Source of the DNA: Fragilariopsis cylindrus CCMP1102
Lineage: Eukaryota > Bacillariophyta > Bacillariophyceae > Bacillariales > Bacillariaceae
Reading direction: 5' to 3'
Length of the DNA: 64,000 nt
Assembly (NCBI GenBank): GCA_900095095.1
Contig: FMBT01000407.1
Location: 1-64,000 of the forward strand
Under the pieces are notes generated by a model, which was not told where the DNA came from, did not search any database, and worked only from the letters and a program-made list of their open reading frames with translations. Positions 21,527-33,775 of the stretch are shown here, in pieces (position 1 is the first letter of the stretch; every line of letters starts with the position of its first letter). A program made the position numbers and the translations under genes.

Positions 21527-22389
21527 ATGAGAAGGAAGAGACCTGATATTCGTGATGGTTCTAATATGATTGTATTTGTTGCAAAAATAGTTTATTGTCT
21601 TTTGTTACTTTCGCTCCATAGTCGGAATTAGCAAATGATGGTGGTTCGTAATCCGCACCAGCAGGAGTGGCTTGCTATTATTTATGGTCCACAACAACAT
21701 GAAATCACACACAGTAGGTACATTACCATATATCAACGACTGTGCAGGGTAGAACTTTCTATGTCTCATACTCCTGATAGAAATTGAACACAAAGAACTT
21801 GACAGAAAGAAAACTGGTCTGTGTTAGTTAGTATAAGTTCTATGGACACTTCATTCTCCTAAGGCTCGCAGATGTCAAGTTGGTGTTACTAGCAGCCACA
21901 AGAAGATAAAACTTAACGCATTAACATCCGTCACTTCTTTCTTGATGATAAGTGTGCAAAGTTTCAATAATCAAATGATGAAGTTGATATTGAATATTAT
22001 AATCCCCCGTATTATTGTGGATGGAAGATTGGCAACTAGTTCAGCAATCAATTACAACATCAAGGTTCTTTATTCAAATACAATAGAGAACAATCTTGAT
22101 CTTATATAGATGAACCCTACAATAGTTGTAGTAGCTTAATATAATGATTGTGTGTAGAATTTCCAATGCAGTACTACTGTATGACAAAAACACAGATTGA
22201 AGATGTGATCAGTCGTGTAGAATTAGTCGAGTCCCAGGAAGATAAGAATTAATTGTTCGTCCACATCGAAGTATCCAATATGACTACTTTCGAACAATTC
22301 TTGACACATACTGCCCGAAAAGCAATCACGAGGCTCTCAAGATTACTCTAAATTCTAAAATTCAAACAAGAAGACATAATATTCGCAAA
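21527..22389. other. Spacer before the sorting nexin gene
   Basis: AT-rich, no frame beyond 62 residues and no repeat of note. It probably holds the promoters of the lysine-rich gene (minus strand) and the sorting nexin gene (plus strand), which are divergent, but I could not pick out elements. Confidence 0.5.
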
Positions 22390-24378
22390 ATGATGGGAGG
22401 AGTCCGAATGCCGCCCAATCCTCAAGCTGCCATGATGCGTCGTCCTAAGCCCGAAGATGCTGCTAATCACATTACTGTACGTTTAAGTTTGTTTAGCTTT
22501 GTGGGGGGGAAATATATAGATTTTGTTTGACAACGACGAGCTGTGGTTTTTGCCGTTTTGTGCTTTGAAACGAATGATCTACTCCTTCTAATAAATGGAG
22601 TTCTGTTTTCTTACAAATGCTGTCGTTATCATTGGGGGAACTACATTCCTTTTAACTACAGGTCTCTGATCCGGTGCAACATTCGGAAGGTGTAAACAAG
22701 TATACTTCGTACCGTGTCGATGTGCGTCCTCAGAACAGTGATCTGACCTCCACCCAGACCTTTTCGGCGGTCCTCCGCCGCTACAGCGATTTTTTGTGGC
22801 TTTATGAAAAACTGCAAACTGAACGTGCTGGAGCTATTGTGCCTCCATTACCTGAAAAAAATCCAGTGGGACGATTCAATCCAGCTTGTAAGTCAGTAAT
22901 AATAATACGCTCCTTGTTCTTGTACTCGGGAAAATATTTGAATATATCAAGTTGTTTGATTTGATTCTAATCGTTTTATTCATTCTCTCGTCGGTTGTAG
23001 TTGTCGAAATTCGTCGAAGAGAGTTAGAACGCTTTTTGCGGCGAGCTGTCGTTCATCCGGAGCTGCAGGACTGCGCTTCGTTGGATGTCTTTCTACGAGC
23101 AGACGATATGACATTCCAAGCGGCCAAAAATAGCAAAGGCGATTCTGTTGTTACTATGCAACAATCGGGTATTATGGGAATGGCTAACAGCATGATGGGG
23201 ACGCCTCATACTCGTACCTCAAATAGTATGATGATGCCATCGTCGTCGCAATCGTCCCCCAATAAAAAGGATGGGTTCAAGCGTTGGTTTGCTGAAACCA
23301 AAACTTCTATTTCTGGCGACCTTGTGAGTAAAGTAAATTTCAAAGTATGGCAATTGTCACATGCACATTGTATTTTTATACTAACAATCGCAACATTCAC
23401 TTTGAAAACATAACTGTAAATGAATACACACACATACACAAAAAGGTGAAATCACCCGATGATGAACTATTTGACGAAGTTCAACGGTACGTTCATGGCC
23501 TAGATCAGCAAATGAAAAACGTCTCCACTCAGGCGTCAGGCCTTGTTCGGAAAGGGAAGGAAATGGCGAATGGACTGTTTGAATTTGGACTGGCTTTTAA
23601 TTTGCTCGGACAATCCGAGGCAGATGCGCTTGGAGATGCTTTGTGCCAATTGGGGGAGACGGCTGATCGATTGTCTGTATTAAGTGCTGAGCATTCCGAT
23701 CAAGAAGCAGCACAATTTGAAGATCCATTGGTAGATATGATCAAGATGATACATGCCGTTAAACTAGCGTTGCATAAACGTCACGAAAAACGTTTGACTT
23801 ATAGCACCTGCTTACAGGAAGTTGAATCTAAAAATATGCAATTGTCGAAGATGAGAGCACAGATTGGAATGGAAGCCAAAGCCTACGCGCTTGAAATGTC
23901 TTTGCGTCGTGCTCAAGAAAATGCCGAAAATGCACGAGATAACTTTGCTACTGTCAGTCAACGTGTGCTTCGAGAAGTGGATCGATTCAAAAGAGAAACG
24001 GCCGAGGACATGAGGTTGACAGTGTTGGAGTACATTCGAATGCAAGTGGAATACAACAAAAGGATGGAGCAAATTTGGGCAGCTCTGATTCCACAATTAG
24101 AACGAGTTCAACTCGATCCCAATGCAAATGTAGTAAATGCGTCTCCGGCTGGACCCCAGATTCATTCACAGCCGGTAGTCAACAGCTCAGTCTCTAATCC
24201 CCAGCAAGCACATATGCAAACAATGGCACCAACAGCAACGATACCGAATAATCCATTTTTATCACAAAATAATAATCGAGGCGTTCTACCTCAGCCTCAA
24301 CAGACGATTGAAAATCATCAGGACCCTGCAACGTTATCAGTTCAATATCGTGAGGCACAACCTCGCAGCGGCTTTTAA
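22390..24378 (+). CDS. PX-BAR sorting nexin (SNX1/2, Vps5-like)
   Basis: Four exons (22390-22476, 22662-22887, 23001-23323, 23446-24378), all joined in phase, encode 522 residues. The PX domain covers about residues 30-150: TFSAVLRRYSDFLWLYEKL carries the basic RRYSDF motif that contacts PI3P, followed by IVPPLPEKNPVGRF and the RRRELERFLRRAVVHPELQ helix. After a Ser/Asn/Met-rich linker comes a BAR-type helical region (about 210-450) with LDQQMKNVSTQASGLVRKG and LQEVESKNMQLSKMRAQ. The last 75 residues are Gln/Pro/Asn-rich and disordered. This plan is that of SNX1/SNX2/Vps5, the membrane-bending half of retromer that recycles cargo from endosomes to the Golgi. The N-terminus is short compared with animal SNX1. 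The exon 1 start is ATG ATG at 22390; no better upstream start is seen. Confidence 0.9.
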
Positions 24379-24924
24379 TTTATTTTTCTTCCCTAAATAA
24401 AAAAGGAATAGCAAACACCAAATTAGAATGCACACGGTATCAACTAATTCTTTACTCCCCTCCTCTACCCCCTTAACAAGAGAGAAAAGAGCATCTAAAT
24501 TATTCCTTAGAAAATAGTAATAAAATATGCTCGAAACCGTCATTTGCATGTATAGCTAGTAAAAGCAGAACCAATGTGTTTGCCGTCGAAATTGTCCAGA
24601 TGTAGCTATATTCGTCAGCCATACAATAATCAAATTAGTTACTGGATAAGAAAAAGAGCAGGTCAAACTGATTATGGTATTGCGTAATTAATATGAAATT
24701 TTATGCTAGCTACCAGGAAGTAAGCTAAAGCATGGCTTATTATTTATTTTGCATCTTCATTATTGACCAAATTTAAGTTTGTGTGATTTCAGGCTATGTT
24801 GTTTAGTGCGTTGTTGTAAAATATCAATATTCATATTTCATATTATATTTTAATTCTCCAACTTCTACTGACGTTACTGGGGACTTGGTTTCATGGAGTT
24901 TTTTTGTATCAATTAGTTGGCATA
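24379..24924. other. Spacer between convergent genes
   Basis: Lies between the stop codons of the sorting nexin gene and the sulfotransferase-like gene. It is AT-rich, presumably holding both 3' ends. No other feature seen. Confidence 0.6.
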
Positions 24925-27723
24925 TCACAATAAAGACACCTTCTTAGAACTTCCTTTCTTTTCGCCTGTCTTTCCGCCATTCGTCATTTGTTGCTTCACT
25001 TGTTGCCAGTTCGTTTGCCTCTTTGGCCCTCTCACTAATCCCTTGTGGTTGATGATCATGGTATCATCACTGGTTCCGGCAATGAAAACACTGTAAATAT
25101 AAGAGAGGAGAGAGAAATGGGTGGTTAGAATATTAGACCACAGTATGTTACTTTGGTCGGATCTAATGCAAATTAAAAATTAACGTACCCAAGCTGGTCT
25201 AGTGGCTCTAATCTCCATTCACTTGGTTTGGGTATCAACATTTCTTTGTACCCAAACTTTTCCATTGTACCCATGATTCCATAGTTAATTTGGTGTAATA
25301 GATGTGCCGAATAATTCCCTTTGGTCAAACTCTTTCCAATACCTCCTGAACGTGCTTTATATGGACCAAGTTTTTCAATCTGGTCCTCTCCAATAGCACG
25401 TTGAATCCGGTCTTCGAAAAATGTCATACTATTTACCTCCAAGACAAACTTAATGACCTTGCCAATAACCTTTGTTGTCCATCGGATTAAATCTTCGTAG
25501 CGAACCACTAAAAGAGGAATCTTTTGTTTCAGCCAAAACTCGTGAAAGTCACGCCATACCAGAACTTCTTTCTTGGCCATTTCACCAAAGATCTTTCCGT
25601 ACTTTTTTCTGTCTGCTTTGGTGACACTTGTATTATGTGAATTTGTCGACATTAAGTTGAAATATGAATCCATAGCATCATACGGGTTTCGAACCAAGAG
25701 AACAGCACGACTAACAGGAAACGCTGGAGCGCCCATGCGCTCCGGGTAATGGGTCTTGACAAACTGTACGTTATTAGTTCCTGTCGCCATTTCACCTACT
25801 AGATCATGTTTTTGAAGACCACCCATCATGTCAGAACCCGTAACGCGGAGAGTAATTTTTTCGTAAAGATTTCTCATTAACGAGTTTCCGCTACGAGGAT
25901 ATGACGCGAGGACTGCCACAGCTCGAGGGCAAGGAGTAAACATCAGCAATTCGTACTTCGATGGCTTATCACCAACATACTCGTATTCCTTATCTTCATC
26001 GTCGCTGCTATCGGTATCGTCGTCACTATCTTCGTCGTCAGTGTTTCTTTCTTTCTCTTCCGATCCTTCTCTCTTGTAATCGGGAAATAAATCAGTTCGT
26101 CTTATCTTATAGTCTTCCAGAAGCTCTCCCCACTCTATATCTGCAATCTCATCGGTAGTTCTTTTGTAAGGATACGCCTTGTTGACATCATAACTTTTAT
26201 CCTGGCGTTTGAAATGTTTGATTCGGCGATATAGTCGTTTGGTATTTAGCTGTGCTAGAAGCGTATCACAATCGGTCAAGTTAATTCGCATTGACTCCTC
26301 ACGAGCCTTCATCATCTCAGCTTTTTTCTCAGGATCCAATTTTTTAGCACGACAGCTTTTACAGTCACACTCTTGCTCGGATAGAGAAAAGACACGAGTC
26401 AGTCTTTCCCTTAAAGCCCTGCAGCGAACACAATCGCAAGCTTGAATGGCCTTGATTCTACTAGTACGACAGCTCTCGCAGTTGCATGTCTTAGTTGTAC
26501 TTAATGCGGTGACGCAATTTTCGCAATCACATTCTGGATCAGGGGGAGGGATCGTTTCATCAGCATCGATAGTCAGCTGACATACCTCGTCGGTTTTATC
26601 CTCAGTCTCATCGCCATCAAGTTTTTTTTCTTCTTTTCCCCTCGTTTGCGACTCAACTTCCGTGTCATCTTTGAGTTGATCTGCAGTCTTCACTTCTGTC
26701 TCATTGGGATCAGCCTCGGGTTTCTTTTCAACCTCGCCATTTTCTGTAGACTTCTCGGCATCATCGATAGTCTCAGCGTCGATAAGATCAGCTTCCTTCT
26801 CGGAATCATCGGTGGGATCTTCTTTGTCCATCTCTTCGCCGACCTCCGTCTCGTGTACCTTGTTCTCTTCTTCGCTATTACCTTTTACCGGTTCATCATC
26901 CGTATTCGTGTCCGAGATCTCTGGTTTTTTGTCTTCCTTATTTACTTTATGGGCCTCAAATTCCTTTTTCTGCTGCAACATCATTTTTTGTCTCGCCATC
27001 ATCATTTGTTGTTGCTGCGTCAGCGGTCTTGGTCTCAATTTAGGATATGCCATTCCCAAAGTTTCCTGTTCTTCTCTAGTTAAACAAGAGGAAATCTTGG
27101 AACCGACATACTTGTTAAAGACATCAAGTTTACTTGGCGGTCCCATTGACATCATTTGACCTCTCCCTCTACCACGGCCAACAGGAACACGACCACCACG
27201 TCCCATGTAGCCGCGCCCCCCACCTGAGCGTCCATTATTGAATCGGCCACCTCCACCTCTTCCAGACTGCATCGAACGCCCTCTCCCTCCTCCTCTTGCG
27301 GGCATGGCCATTCTTCCTCTTCCACCTCTTCCAGGCATCTGATGATGTCTCGCTTGAGTCATGCGACCACGACCACCACCACCTGGCATCATACGACCAC
27401 GACCACCACCGCCTGGCATCATACGACCTGGACGACCACCTGGCATACCATTGCCCTGCATACGACCACCTGGCATCATACCGCCGCCACCGTCGTTCCC
27501 TCCCCAGACGGTACCTGTAATGTAATGTGCAGTTACAATAAAAGAAGATCAGTCAATATTTCTACAAGAAGTCGTATTTAAGATAGTAGAATAAAACTGA
27601 CCGATGCATCATCACAAAAAAAATGCATGATCCTTTCGTTTCTGCTTCTGATACTTTTACAGTAAATCTATAGATAAACTACTTACCACCACCCATTGCT
27701 GCACTACGTTGACCATAGGACAT
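24925..27723 (-). CDS. RGG-rich / CxCxxC-repeat / sulfotransferase-domain fusion protein
   Basis: Three exons (27723-27687, 27514-25189, 25090-24925) join in phase to 842 residues. Residues 10-140 are an RGG/MPGGR-type low-complexity region (GRGGRGRM, RGGGRGR) as in RNA-binding proteins. A Glu/Lys/Asp-rich acidic stretch follows (about 200-330). Next come four C-x-C-x2-C motifs (CDCENC, CNCESC, CDCVRC, CDCKSC; about residues 338-400), spaced 15-25 residues apart, which look metal-binding. A second acidic patch precedes a P-loop sulfotransferase domain from about residue 545: ASYPRSGNSLMRNLYE is the 5'-phosphosulfate loop, and RAVLLVRNPYDAMDSYFNL the 3'-phosphate site, with VKTHYPE between. 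The domain resembles the WSCD-type group. No signal peptide or membrane segment is seen, which is odd because most such sulfotransferases are Golgi enzymes. A cytosolic or nuclear location is therefore likely (inference). Substrate unknown. Confidence 0.8.
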
Positions 27724-28026
27724 GATTAATTAGTTGTTAATGACCAAAAAGAGGTATTAAAATTGAAACCTCCGCTGTGAAGATCCCGAGATGTGGGTTT
27801 TGTTGGGACTACGGACTAGCTAGACTTGTTATGAAGTCAATCTAACTAAAAGTTGTGTAATAGTATTCCGACAGTTCGTCAAGAGATATACTATTGAACA
27901 AGACAACCCGAAGAAGGCGTTTAACATCCAGAGGTAGGAAACCCACGCTCCTAAAACAAGATACTGCGCGAATGCATGTCAAGACGAAACCGTAGCACTT
28001 GTTTTTAGTAACATCGTATTGGATAA

Positions 28027-28070
28027 GCCCAAAGGCAGGGGTTATAAATTATTACCCCTGCCCAAAGGCA
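28027..28070. repeat. Hairpin flanked by direct repeats
   Basis: A 9-bp perfect stem (GGCAGGGGT / ACCCCTGCC) with an 11-base AT loop. It is flanked by, and partly made of, an exact 11-base direct repeat GCCCAAAGGCA at 28027-28037 and 28060-28070. It stands out in an otherwise AT-rich spacer. Confidence 0.7.
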
Positions 28071-28678
28071 TTAATTAATGCGTGCTGATAAAACAAATTT
28101 TAGTCCTACAAACGTCTTACTGACACGTTTATCATTATTTAGTCATACAACGTTTTTTAATCCCTTGTGGACCATATGATTTTTTCGACTATAAGTAGTA
28201 TATGCCTTGTATATACTGTATGTGGATTGTATACCATAAGTATGTAGAATTTGCGAGTATCATCAACATCAATTAATAACTGATGGGCGATACAGTAGTA
28301 AAAATGAAGCAAAAAGCGTAAGCATCAGCCTCAATGCGTGAAAGTTACCCCTGGATTCAAACCAATCACTATTGATGCTATATCTGAGTGTTGTTATCTC
28401 CTCCGGCTCCCTACATACGATATCAGCCCGTACATAAACTGGGGCCATTTTTTGGTTGATTCCATACTATTATGATTCATACAGGCTAGCCAACTTGTAT
28501 TTTTATTGAAGTAGGTAACATAACTGGTTTGCTGGAATTTTCTACTCAAATTTCCCGTAGAGCTTGCACAAAAACACCTCAAATAATGAATAAAAATAGT
28601 GCTTTTTAAAACCAACACACAGTCATATGGTGAAAGTTATACTTACTTGTACTTGTGTTTGAACAACAGCAACAACCA

Positions 28679-28705
28679 ATCAACCAATCAGTTTGATTGG
28701 TTGAT
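28679..28705. repeat. Perfect 12-bp inverted repeat
   Basis: ATCAACCAATCA, a 3-base loop, then TGATTGGTTGAT. It contains CCAAT boxes in both orientations and is preceded by a further CAACCAAT. It could be a hairpin or a protein-binding palindrome; no adjacent gene start is close. Confidence 0.6.
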
Positions 28706-30076
28706 CGAAACCAAATAAACCATGGTATCAAAATGTGGACAAAAAAGGTGCGCCCAGCAGGACCATCTTCCGTCCATACGTTGATAAAGATTCAACCAGA
28801 ACAAAAAAAATAGAATCAACTTTATCGCGCAAAAAAAAAGGAAAAAAAAGGATCAAAACAATTAGTAACTTATCTATTATTACTCTAATATTCGATTCAC
28901 ACGACTCCTCTCTCATGCACCTCTTGCGATGATCTGAGTCATACAGGAGCGCACAGTCTATTATCATCTAGTGTACCTCAAACATGGGTGAGTTGAGTCA
29001 ATATGTAGTCCCTCATCAAAAACTGTCCAAACCCTAAGTTTTGAGTGGTAGACCCTGTCTAGAGCCTTGAAAGGGTTTTTCAATGTGAACTGCATTTAAA
29101 TGATGGTATGATATACCTTCTTTGTGGAGTACTATTGCATTGCATTGGTCCCCAAAAAACTATAATAAGTACCACATCTCTACTCCACTGGATTGGACCA
29201 TTGTCTTCGTCGTCTACCCTCTCACATAATTTTGTGATACAATTTATTTATCTTAAGTATGTTGTAGATGTTTCTGTCAACTGGTTGTTGATGAGATTGT
29301 TTGTGCAAGCTGAGCAAATTACCTCCTAGCCTAGTGTACTCACCATAATATCTGAAGATAAGGTTAAATACTGGAAATGCTTTCATATTGCTGGTGGGTA
29401 TAATACAAATCATGCACAAAAAGACACCTTGTTCCTACATTGCGTGATAGCTCCTGCTTTGTGTCCTCAAAGTGTCATATTTCAGCCAGTTCTGAATTGC
29501 ACAAGACTATACCCTATGCCTCACATTATGTGAGATTTAATATGTACAGTATTTTAAAAATATACCAGATTTTCAATTTATTAGATCTTCACCTTCAGGA
29601 AAAGGCAGGGGTTTTGGTTGGTCATCAGTGGTATTAATGACATCCTAATCTGCTCTCAGTGGCTGGAGTAAGGAGTGATAGGTAGATAAGATACACATAA
29701 GTCTGCTAGTCAAGACCTACTCTTTTATTTTATAACGTGGGTGCGAACGTCGTTCGTTCGTTAAGTGAGGAGTATAGGAAGTACTGGTCGAGTAAATTAG
29801 TATTTCGTTCTTTATTTTACTGGCATTATAAAACAACCAAACGATATTTCTTATGATTGATCTGTTTCTAGCAATGAACAATTCCACATCTTCTCATGTG
29901 ACACTATGGTTTTCCTTGTTGATTCTCTCAATAACAATACCACAACAGCAAATGTGAAGACATCGAAAGGCTTCTCATACTCGTCGTCTATTGTGCGACT
30001 GTGCGACTCTTGTTCGTAGAATCGATTTTCTTGCTGATCCAAATCAAGACGAAGTATTTGGCTCCTTGGTACACCA

Positions 30077-30508
30077 TTATTTCGCAAGTGCAGCAGCGGC
30101 AGCACCAAAACCAGCATTCTTTGAAGTAGTAACTTTAAAGTCGATTCCGACTTTGATCCATTCTAAAAATACTACCGCGTCTTTAATATCCATACTGAAT
30201 TTTTCTGCGAATACTTCGGCCGAAACAGACTCAGTCCCGTTGGTCAAAATTTCGCTTATTTCAGTTGATTTCTCCGCTGTTTTTAAATTGTACTTTTCGA
30301 TTATTGTGTCGAATGCTTTCTTATGTAATTCGTATTGATGTGTCTGATACTCGCTGTTACACAAAGATTTGTGTACCTTCCATCCCGATTTTTGGCATAT
30401 TTCTGAACAATACCAAACGAGATGACATCTCGAACATGTTTTGCTGGCAGCTTTCTCGCACACTTGGCACGTCTTCTTTGTACCACTATTAGTTGCAGTC
30501 GGCGACAT
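30077..30508 (-). CDS. Small MYND zinc-finger protein
   Basis: Single frame of 143 residues from ATG at 30508. Residues 14-50 form a MYND finger: CQVCEKAASKTCSRCHLVWYC, then C, H and a last C (SEICQKSGWKVHKSLC), giving the C-x2-C...C-x2-C...C-x3-C...H-x3-C pattern. MYND fingers bind proline-rich peptides and recruit partner proteins. The remaining 90 residues are helical, with an Ala-rich end (AGFGAAAAALAK), and carry no catalytic domain, so this is a minimal adaptor-type protein of the kind common in diatom genomes. No introns. The specific partner is unknown. Confidence 0.75.
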   Translation of the reverse strand: MSPTATNSGTKKTCQVCEKAASKTCSRCHLVWYCSEICQKSGWKVHKSLCNSEYQTHQYELHKKAFDTIIEKYNLKTAEKSTEISEILTNGTESVSAEVFAEKFSMDIKDAVVFLEWIKVGIDFKVTTSKNAGFGAAAAALAK

Positions 30509-32806
30509 CTTCTTGTTGCTTTCTTCCGAATGCTTTCTTTGTTTGTAAGATATATGAATTTCAAATTTCGTCTGATACCCGAATGATCAGGATTAGCACG
30601 ACTTTAATTACAGTACAAGTATCAAATAATATCGATTATTGTTTAATGTTTGTAAATACTGAAGTACGGTAGATAGATAGATAGATATATGTTCAATGTG
30701 ATACGGTATGTGATTTGTGATAATAAATAACAATATAATACAAATTAAAAATAAATGTTAAAACTTTTCTTCATTTTTCGTTGGCGTGTAACGTTACCAA
30801 TCAATCAATCAATCGAGTACAGTAGAAGAAAGGAAGAATCATCAATTTGTTAGTTCACAATTCCCCGAACAATGAAATCAGCTATGTAGTTGACTCATTC
30901 GACTCATTCGATTTTTTTTGTAATCGCTTTACAAATAAAGAAATACTGTACAATGTAGAACGAATGAATGAAAAAATCGAATGAATCGTATCAATCAATA
31001 ATCATCAATCGAATCGAAGGAATCAATCAATCGAATCGAAGGAATGAATCATCGAATCGATCGAATCTCGCGGATCAACAAAGAACACTAACGATTGAAG
31101 ATAGAATAATACGTCATAACGTTACACTAACTTATTGCGCCTTCGTATTGATTGCACGAAAGAAGATTGAATCTTTACGTACAGAGTTTAAAGTTACAAA
31201 TCAGGAAGTAATAAATAATAGCTTACTGCCTTGTACATACTTCAGAATACTCTTGCTTCGATTGATACTTTCTACAGCCCACAACTATTACGACGATGAA
31301 CGGGCAATCAAATAGCGTCGATCACGACATGGTTGGTAGATTGTCGACGACAGACACACAAATGATGATGCAGAAAGATGCGGATGTTCTTTATAAATGT
31401 TCAATGGTACGAATGCGAGAGCGAACGAAATAAAAATAACCTTACTTACGCCTGCGAATATCGAATGCGTGAATGTGCTCTTTAAATTTTAGTCTCCTTA
31501 CGTCTAATTTAATAATCTCCTCTTTCTCATTTATTTGAATGATTTTCTGTTTTTGTCTTGTTATCATCGCCAACGAATAATCGAATATACATAGGAACCT
31601 GACAAAAACGACATCAGTAGTCCAACAGTTACCCTTTCTTCGACTCCACAAGATACTGCCTTTATGACGGAAGAAAATATGAAGAAGATTCACATGCCGA
31701 AAAGGATTGAATTCTGAATACACACTACGAATCGAATCATGAATATTGAATATGGTGTACCAGTTGCCTTCTTAATTTGAAGTATTCGTGTTTTTTATGC
31801 ATCAGAAGCTTTTTTTGTATATCTAAGTTTTGGGGCCATAGCTTTTGGATGGCGGAGATGATATGGAATTAATATAAGAGTGGGATAGGGATAGGCAAAT
31901 ACTGTTGGTATTCAGTTAGGATCGGTTTTCTTATACTTCGTTTTGTCAATTTACTACGATACTGCCGAGAATACAGTACAAAAGTATGTAGTACACTAGT
32001 ATGTATCAGCACTATTTATTTGTATCGTTCTACTAAGTGTTAAGTCAAAGTTAGAATATTTTCGTACCATAATCTATTTTGAATTTCTATATCTATTGAA
32101 TATAATCATTTTGTGTGGCAATCATGTTGTTCCAATAGAGGGTTATACATATGCAATGCCTCAAATGAAAAATGTATTTATGTTGAGACATCAAGTATTA
32201 AAAGATTTGTATGTACAGCAAACGGTATATTTTAAAGACACCATTGCTTATTTCAAAATTTAATCCTCTACTTTGAGACAATATATGACATGGAGGCAAG
32301 CATACTTAATCTCACACACTAGACATCATAACATAACAACACACTACTATGGATTTATCCGGATCATAAATCACCACAATTGAAATGACTTATATTTACT
32401 ATTACTACGATGTACTTGATTGGATTCATTCAGATCATATTATGGAAGAGAATCGAAGGAAGAGAGAGACAGAGAGAGAAGTAAAGTACAGAATTGTGAA
32501 AATCGGACTTGCTGAACTTCAAACTAGGACCTACTGTAACCTACCATCATACTTACTTCTCATCCATTATTGTGATGTGGCAAGAACAAGCATTATGAAA
32601 TCTATCTGGCGCGCGGGCGCGCGTTGTCTCGCCAAGCTCTGCACACTCTCATGGGCGAATAACGTCGTGTGTGCACTGTAACGTAACGTTAAGGCACATA
32701 TGTACTGTGTGTCGCCGTTGCTAGTATTATTATTCTACCATTACACTTCAATCAGCTCTCAAATTACACTGTTGACATAATTAAACAGACATACACAATA
32801 AGCACA
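30509..32806. other. Spacer rich in AATC/GAAT repeats
   Basis: AT-rich spacer with short simple repeats: (GATA)n near 30671, (CAAT)n near 30798-30815 and a degenerate (AATCGAATC)n block about 30960-31075. Open frames across the last block are an effect of the repeat. A GC-rich GGCGCGCGGGCGCGCG burst lies near 32608-32624, about 190 bases before the ATP6AP2-like gene, and could be part of its promoter region. Confidence 0.5.
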
Positions 32807-33775
32807 ATGCATTTTTTCATCTCAGTATCTGCCGCAGCGTTAGCGCTAGTAGCCTTGACCAGCAGCTCATCCGTAGTCGATGCTGCTACTCGCGTAGCCG
32901 TGATCGAACTGGGTGCGAGTGGAACGGTGCGTCGCACCACCACCGCTTCAAGCCTGGAAGAAACATCTGTCGACGGTGTTGCCTCATTTTGGAGTGCCCT
33001 TCATGGTTATGGACGCAAACTTCAGCACACTGGTATGCCCGTTGTTCCTGATCTCTTCAGTCGCCCTGAGAGTGGTGTCGTGGTTGGTTTGACAGGTACT
33101 GGTATCGACCTTGATCACATGCCCACACTTAACGGTTTGTTATTGAACCGTCAAGGACTGGAGGAACATGATAACAATCGTGTAGTTGGACACATGCAAG
33201 TTTCTGGAAACCAATGCAAGAAGATGCTGAAGAATGTCAAGCAGCAGCAAGAACTCAGCCCAGATGGATCCATGAGGGATGCATTCGAAAACCAAGCGCA
33301 AGAATTAGGCATCTCTGCTATGCACGTCGATGTCACATCCGCTAACGCGGCCGCAATTGATAGTCAGATTGCTTCGTTGCTTAATGAATATTCCTCTTCT
33401 TTGGATGGAAGCAAGACTATTGTACTTCATTTGGTTGTTGAAGAAGAAGATGGCGCATCTCGTCGTCGCAACTTAGCCCAAGACGGTCCTCAGCGGCGTC
33501 TCGAACAAGAAGATGCCGACGCTGATGAAGATGCTGACGCTGACGCGCAGGCTAACAACAACGGTTATTATGGATACGGTTACTATAATGCCTACGGTGA
33601 ATGGGTGACCCCTTATAAGACCATGTTTCAAATCCAATACTTCAATGTTGTTTTGTGGACTTCTTTGGGATTGGTTGCCGTCCTCTTTTTCAGTATTTAT
33701 CTCATGATCTACATGCCTCTCATGGCGGATACTTTGTTATTCGGAGAATCCGCTAGGGTTGCACATGACGACTAA
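32807..33775 (+). CDS. ATP6AP2 (renin receptor)-like V-ATPase accessory protein
   Basis: Intronless, 322 residues. A signal peptide is clear (residues 1-26, hydrophobic core AAALALVALTSSSS, cleavage near VVDAA). The lumenal part includes MPVVPDLFSRPESGVVVGLTG, which parallels the W..L..GNLFHRPRATVMVMV region of animal ATP6AP2. A transmembrane helix follows near residues 280-305 after QIQYFNVVLWTSLGLVAVLF, matching the FNMVLWIMIALAL segment of that family, and then a short cytosolic tail. ATP6AP2 is an accessory subunit in the V-ATPase proton-translocating sector and helps its assembly. Two dibasic/tribasic sites (SRRRNLA, QRRLEQE) before the acidic DADADEDADADA and Tyr-rich linker resemble the furin-processed stem of the animal protein. 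Sequence identity is low; the call rests on architecture and the two motifs. Confidence 0.65.
   Translation: MHFFISVSAAALALVALTSSSSVVDAATRVAVIELGASGTVRRTTTASSLEETSVDGVASFWSALHGYGRKLQHTGMPVVPDLFSRPESGVVVGLTGTGIDLDHMPTLNGLLLNRQGLEEHDNNRVVGHMQVSGNQCKKMLKNVKQQQELSPDGSMRDAFENQAQELGISAMHVDVTSANAAAIDSQIASLLNEYSSSLDGSKTIVLHLVVEEEDGASRRRNLAQDGPQRRLEQEDADADEDADADAQANNNGYYGYGYYNAYGEWVTPYKTMFQIQYFNVVLWTSLGLVAVLFFSIYLMIYMPLMADTLLFGESARVAHDD

Larger units (their letters stand above)
27724..30076. other. Spacer with two small inverted repeats
   Basis: About 2.3 kb between the sulfotransferase-like gene and the MYND gene. No frame above 90 residues resembles a protein. It contains the two hairpins listed separately at 28027-28070 and 28679-28705, and a GTTCGTTCGTT tract near 29751. 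Nothing else supported. Confidence 0.5.

Noticed and set aside
20919-21546. Two long plus-strand open frames over the lysine-rich gene
   Set aside because: They are antisense shadows of the (AAG/GAA)-rich repeats, giving Ser/Phe/Leu-only translations.
26646-27159. Plus-strand frames over the sulfotransferase-like gene
   Set aside because: Antisense of the acidic and RGG-coding regions; composition explained by the coding strand.
28330-28420. Possible tRNA (GGTTTGAATCC box on the minus strand)
   Set aside because: The flanking bases do not form a T stem, and no acceptor or anticodon stem can be drawn.
30960-31315. 115-codon plus-strand frame
   Set aside because: The first half is a translation of a degenerate AATCGAATC simple repeat; no domain and no splice context.
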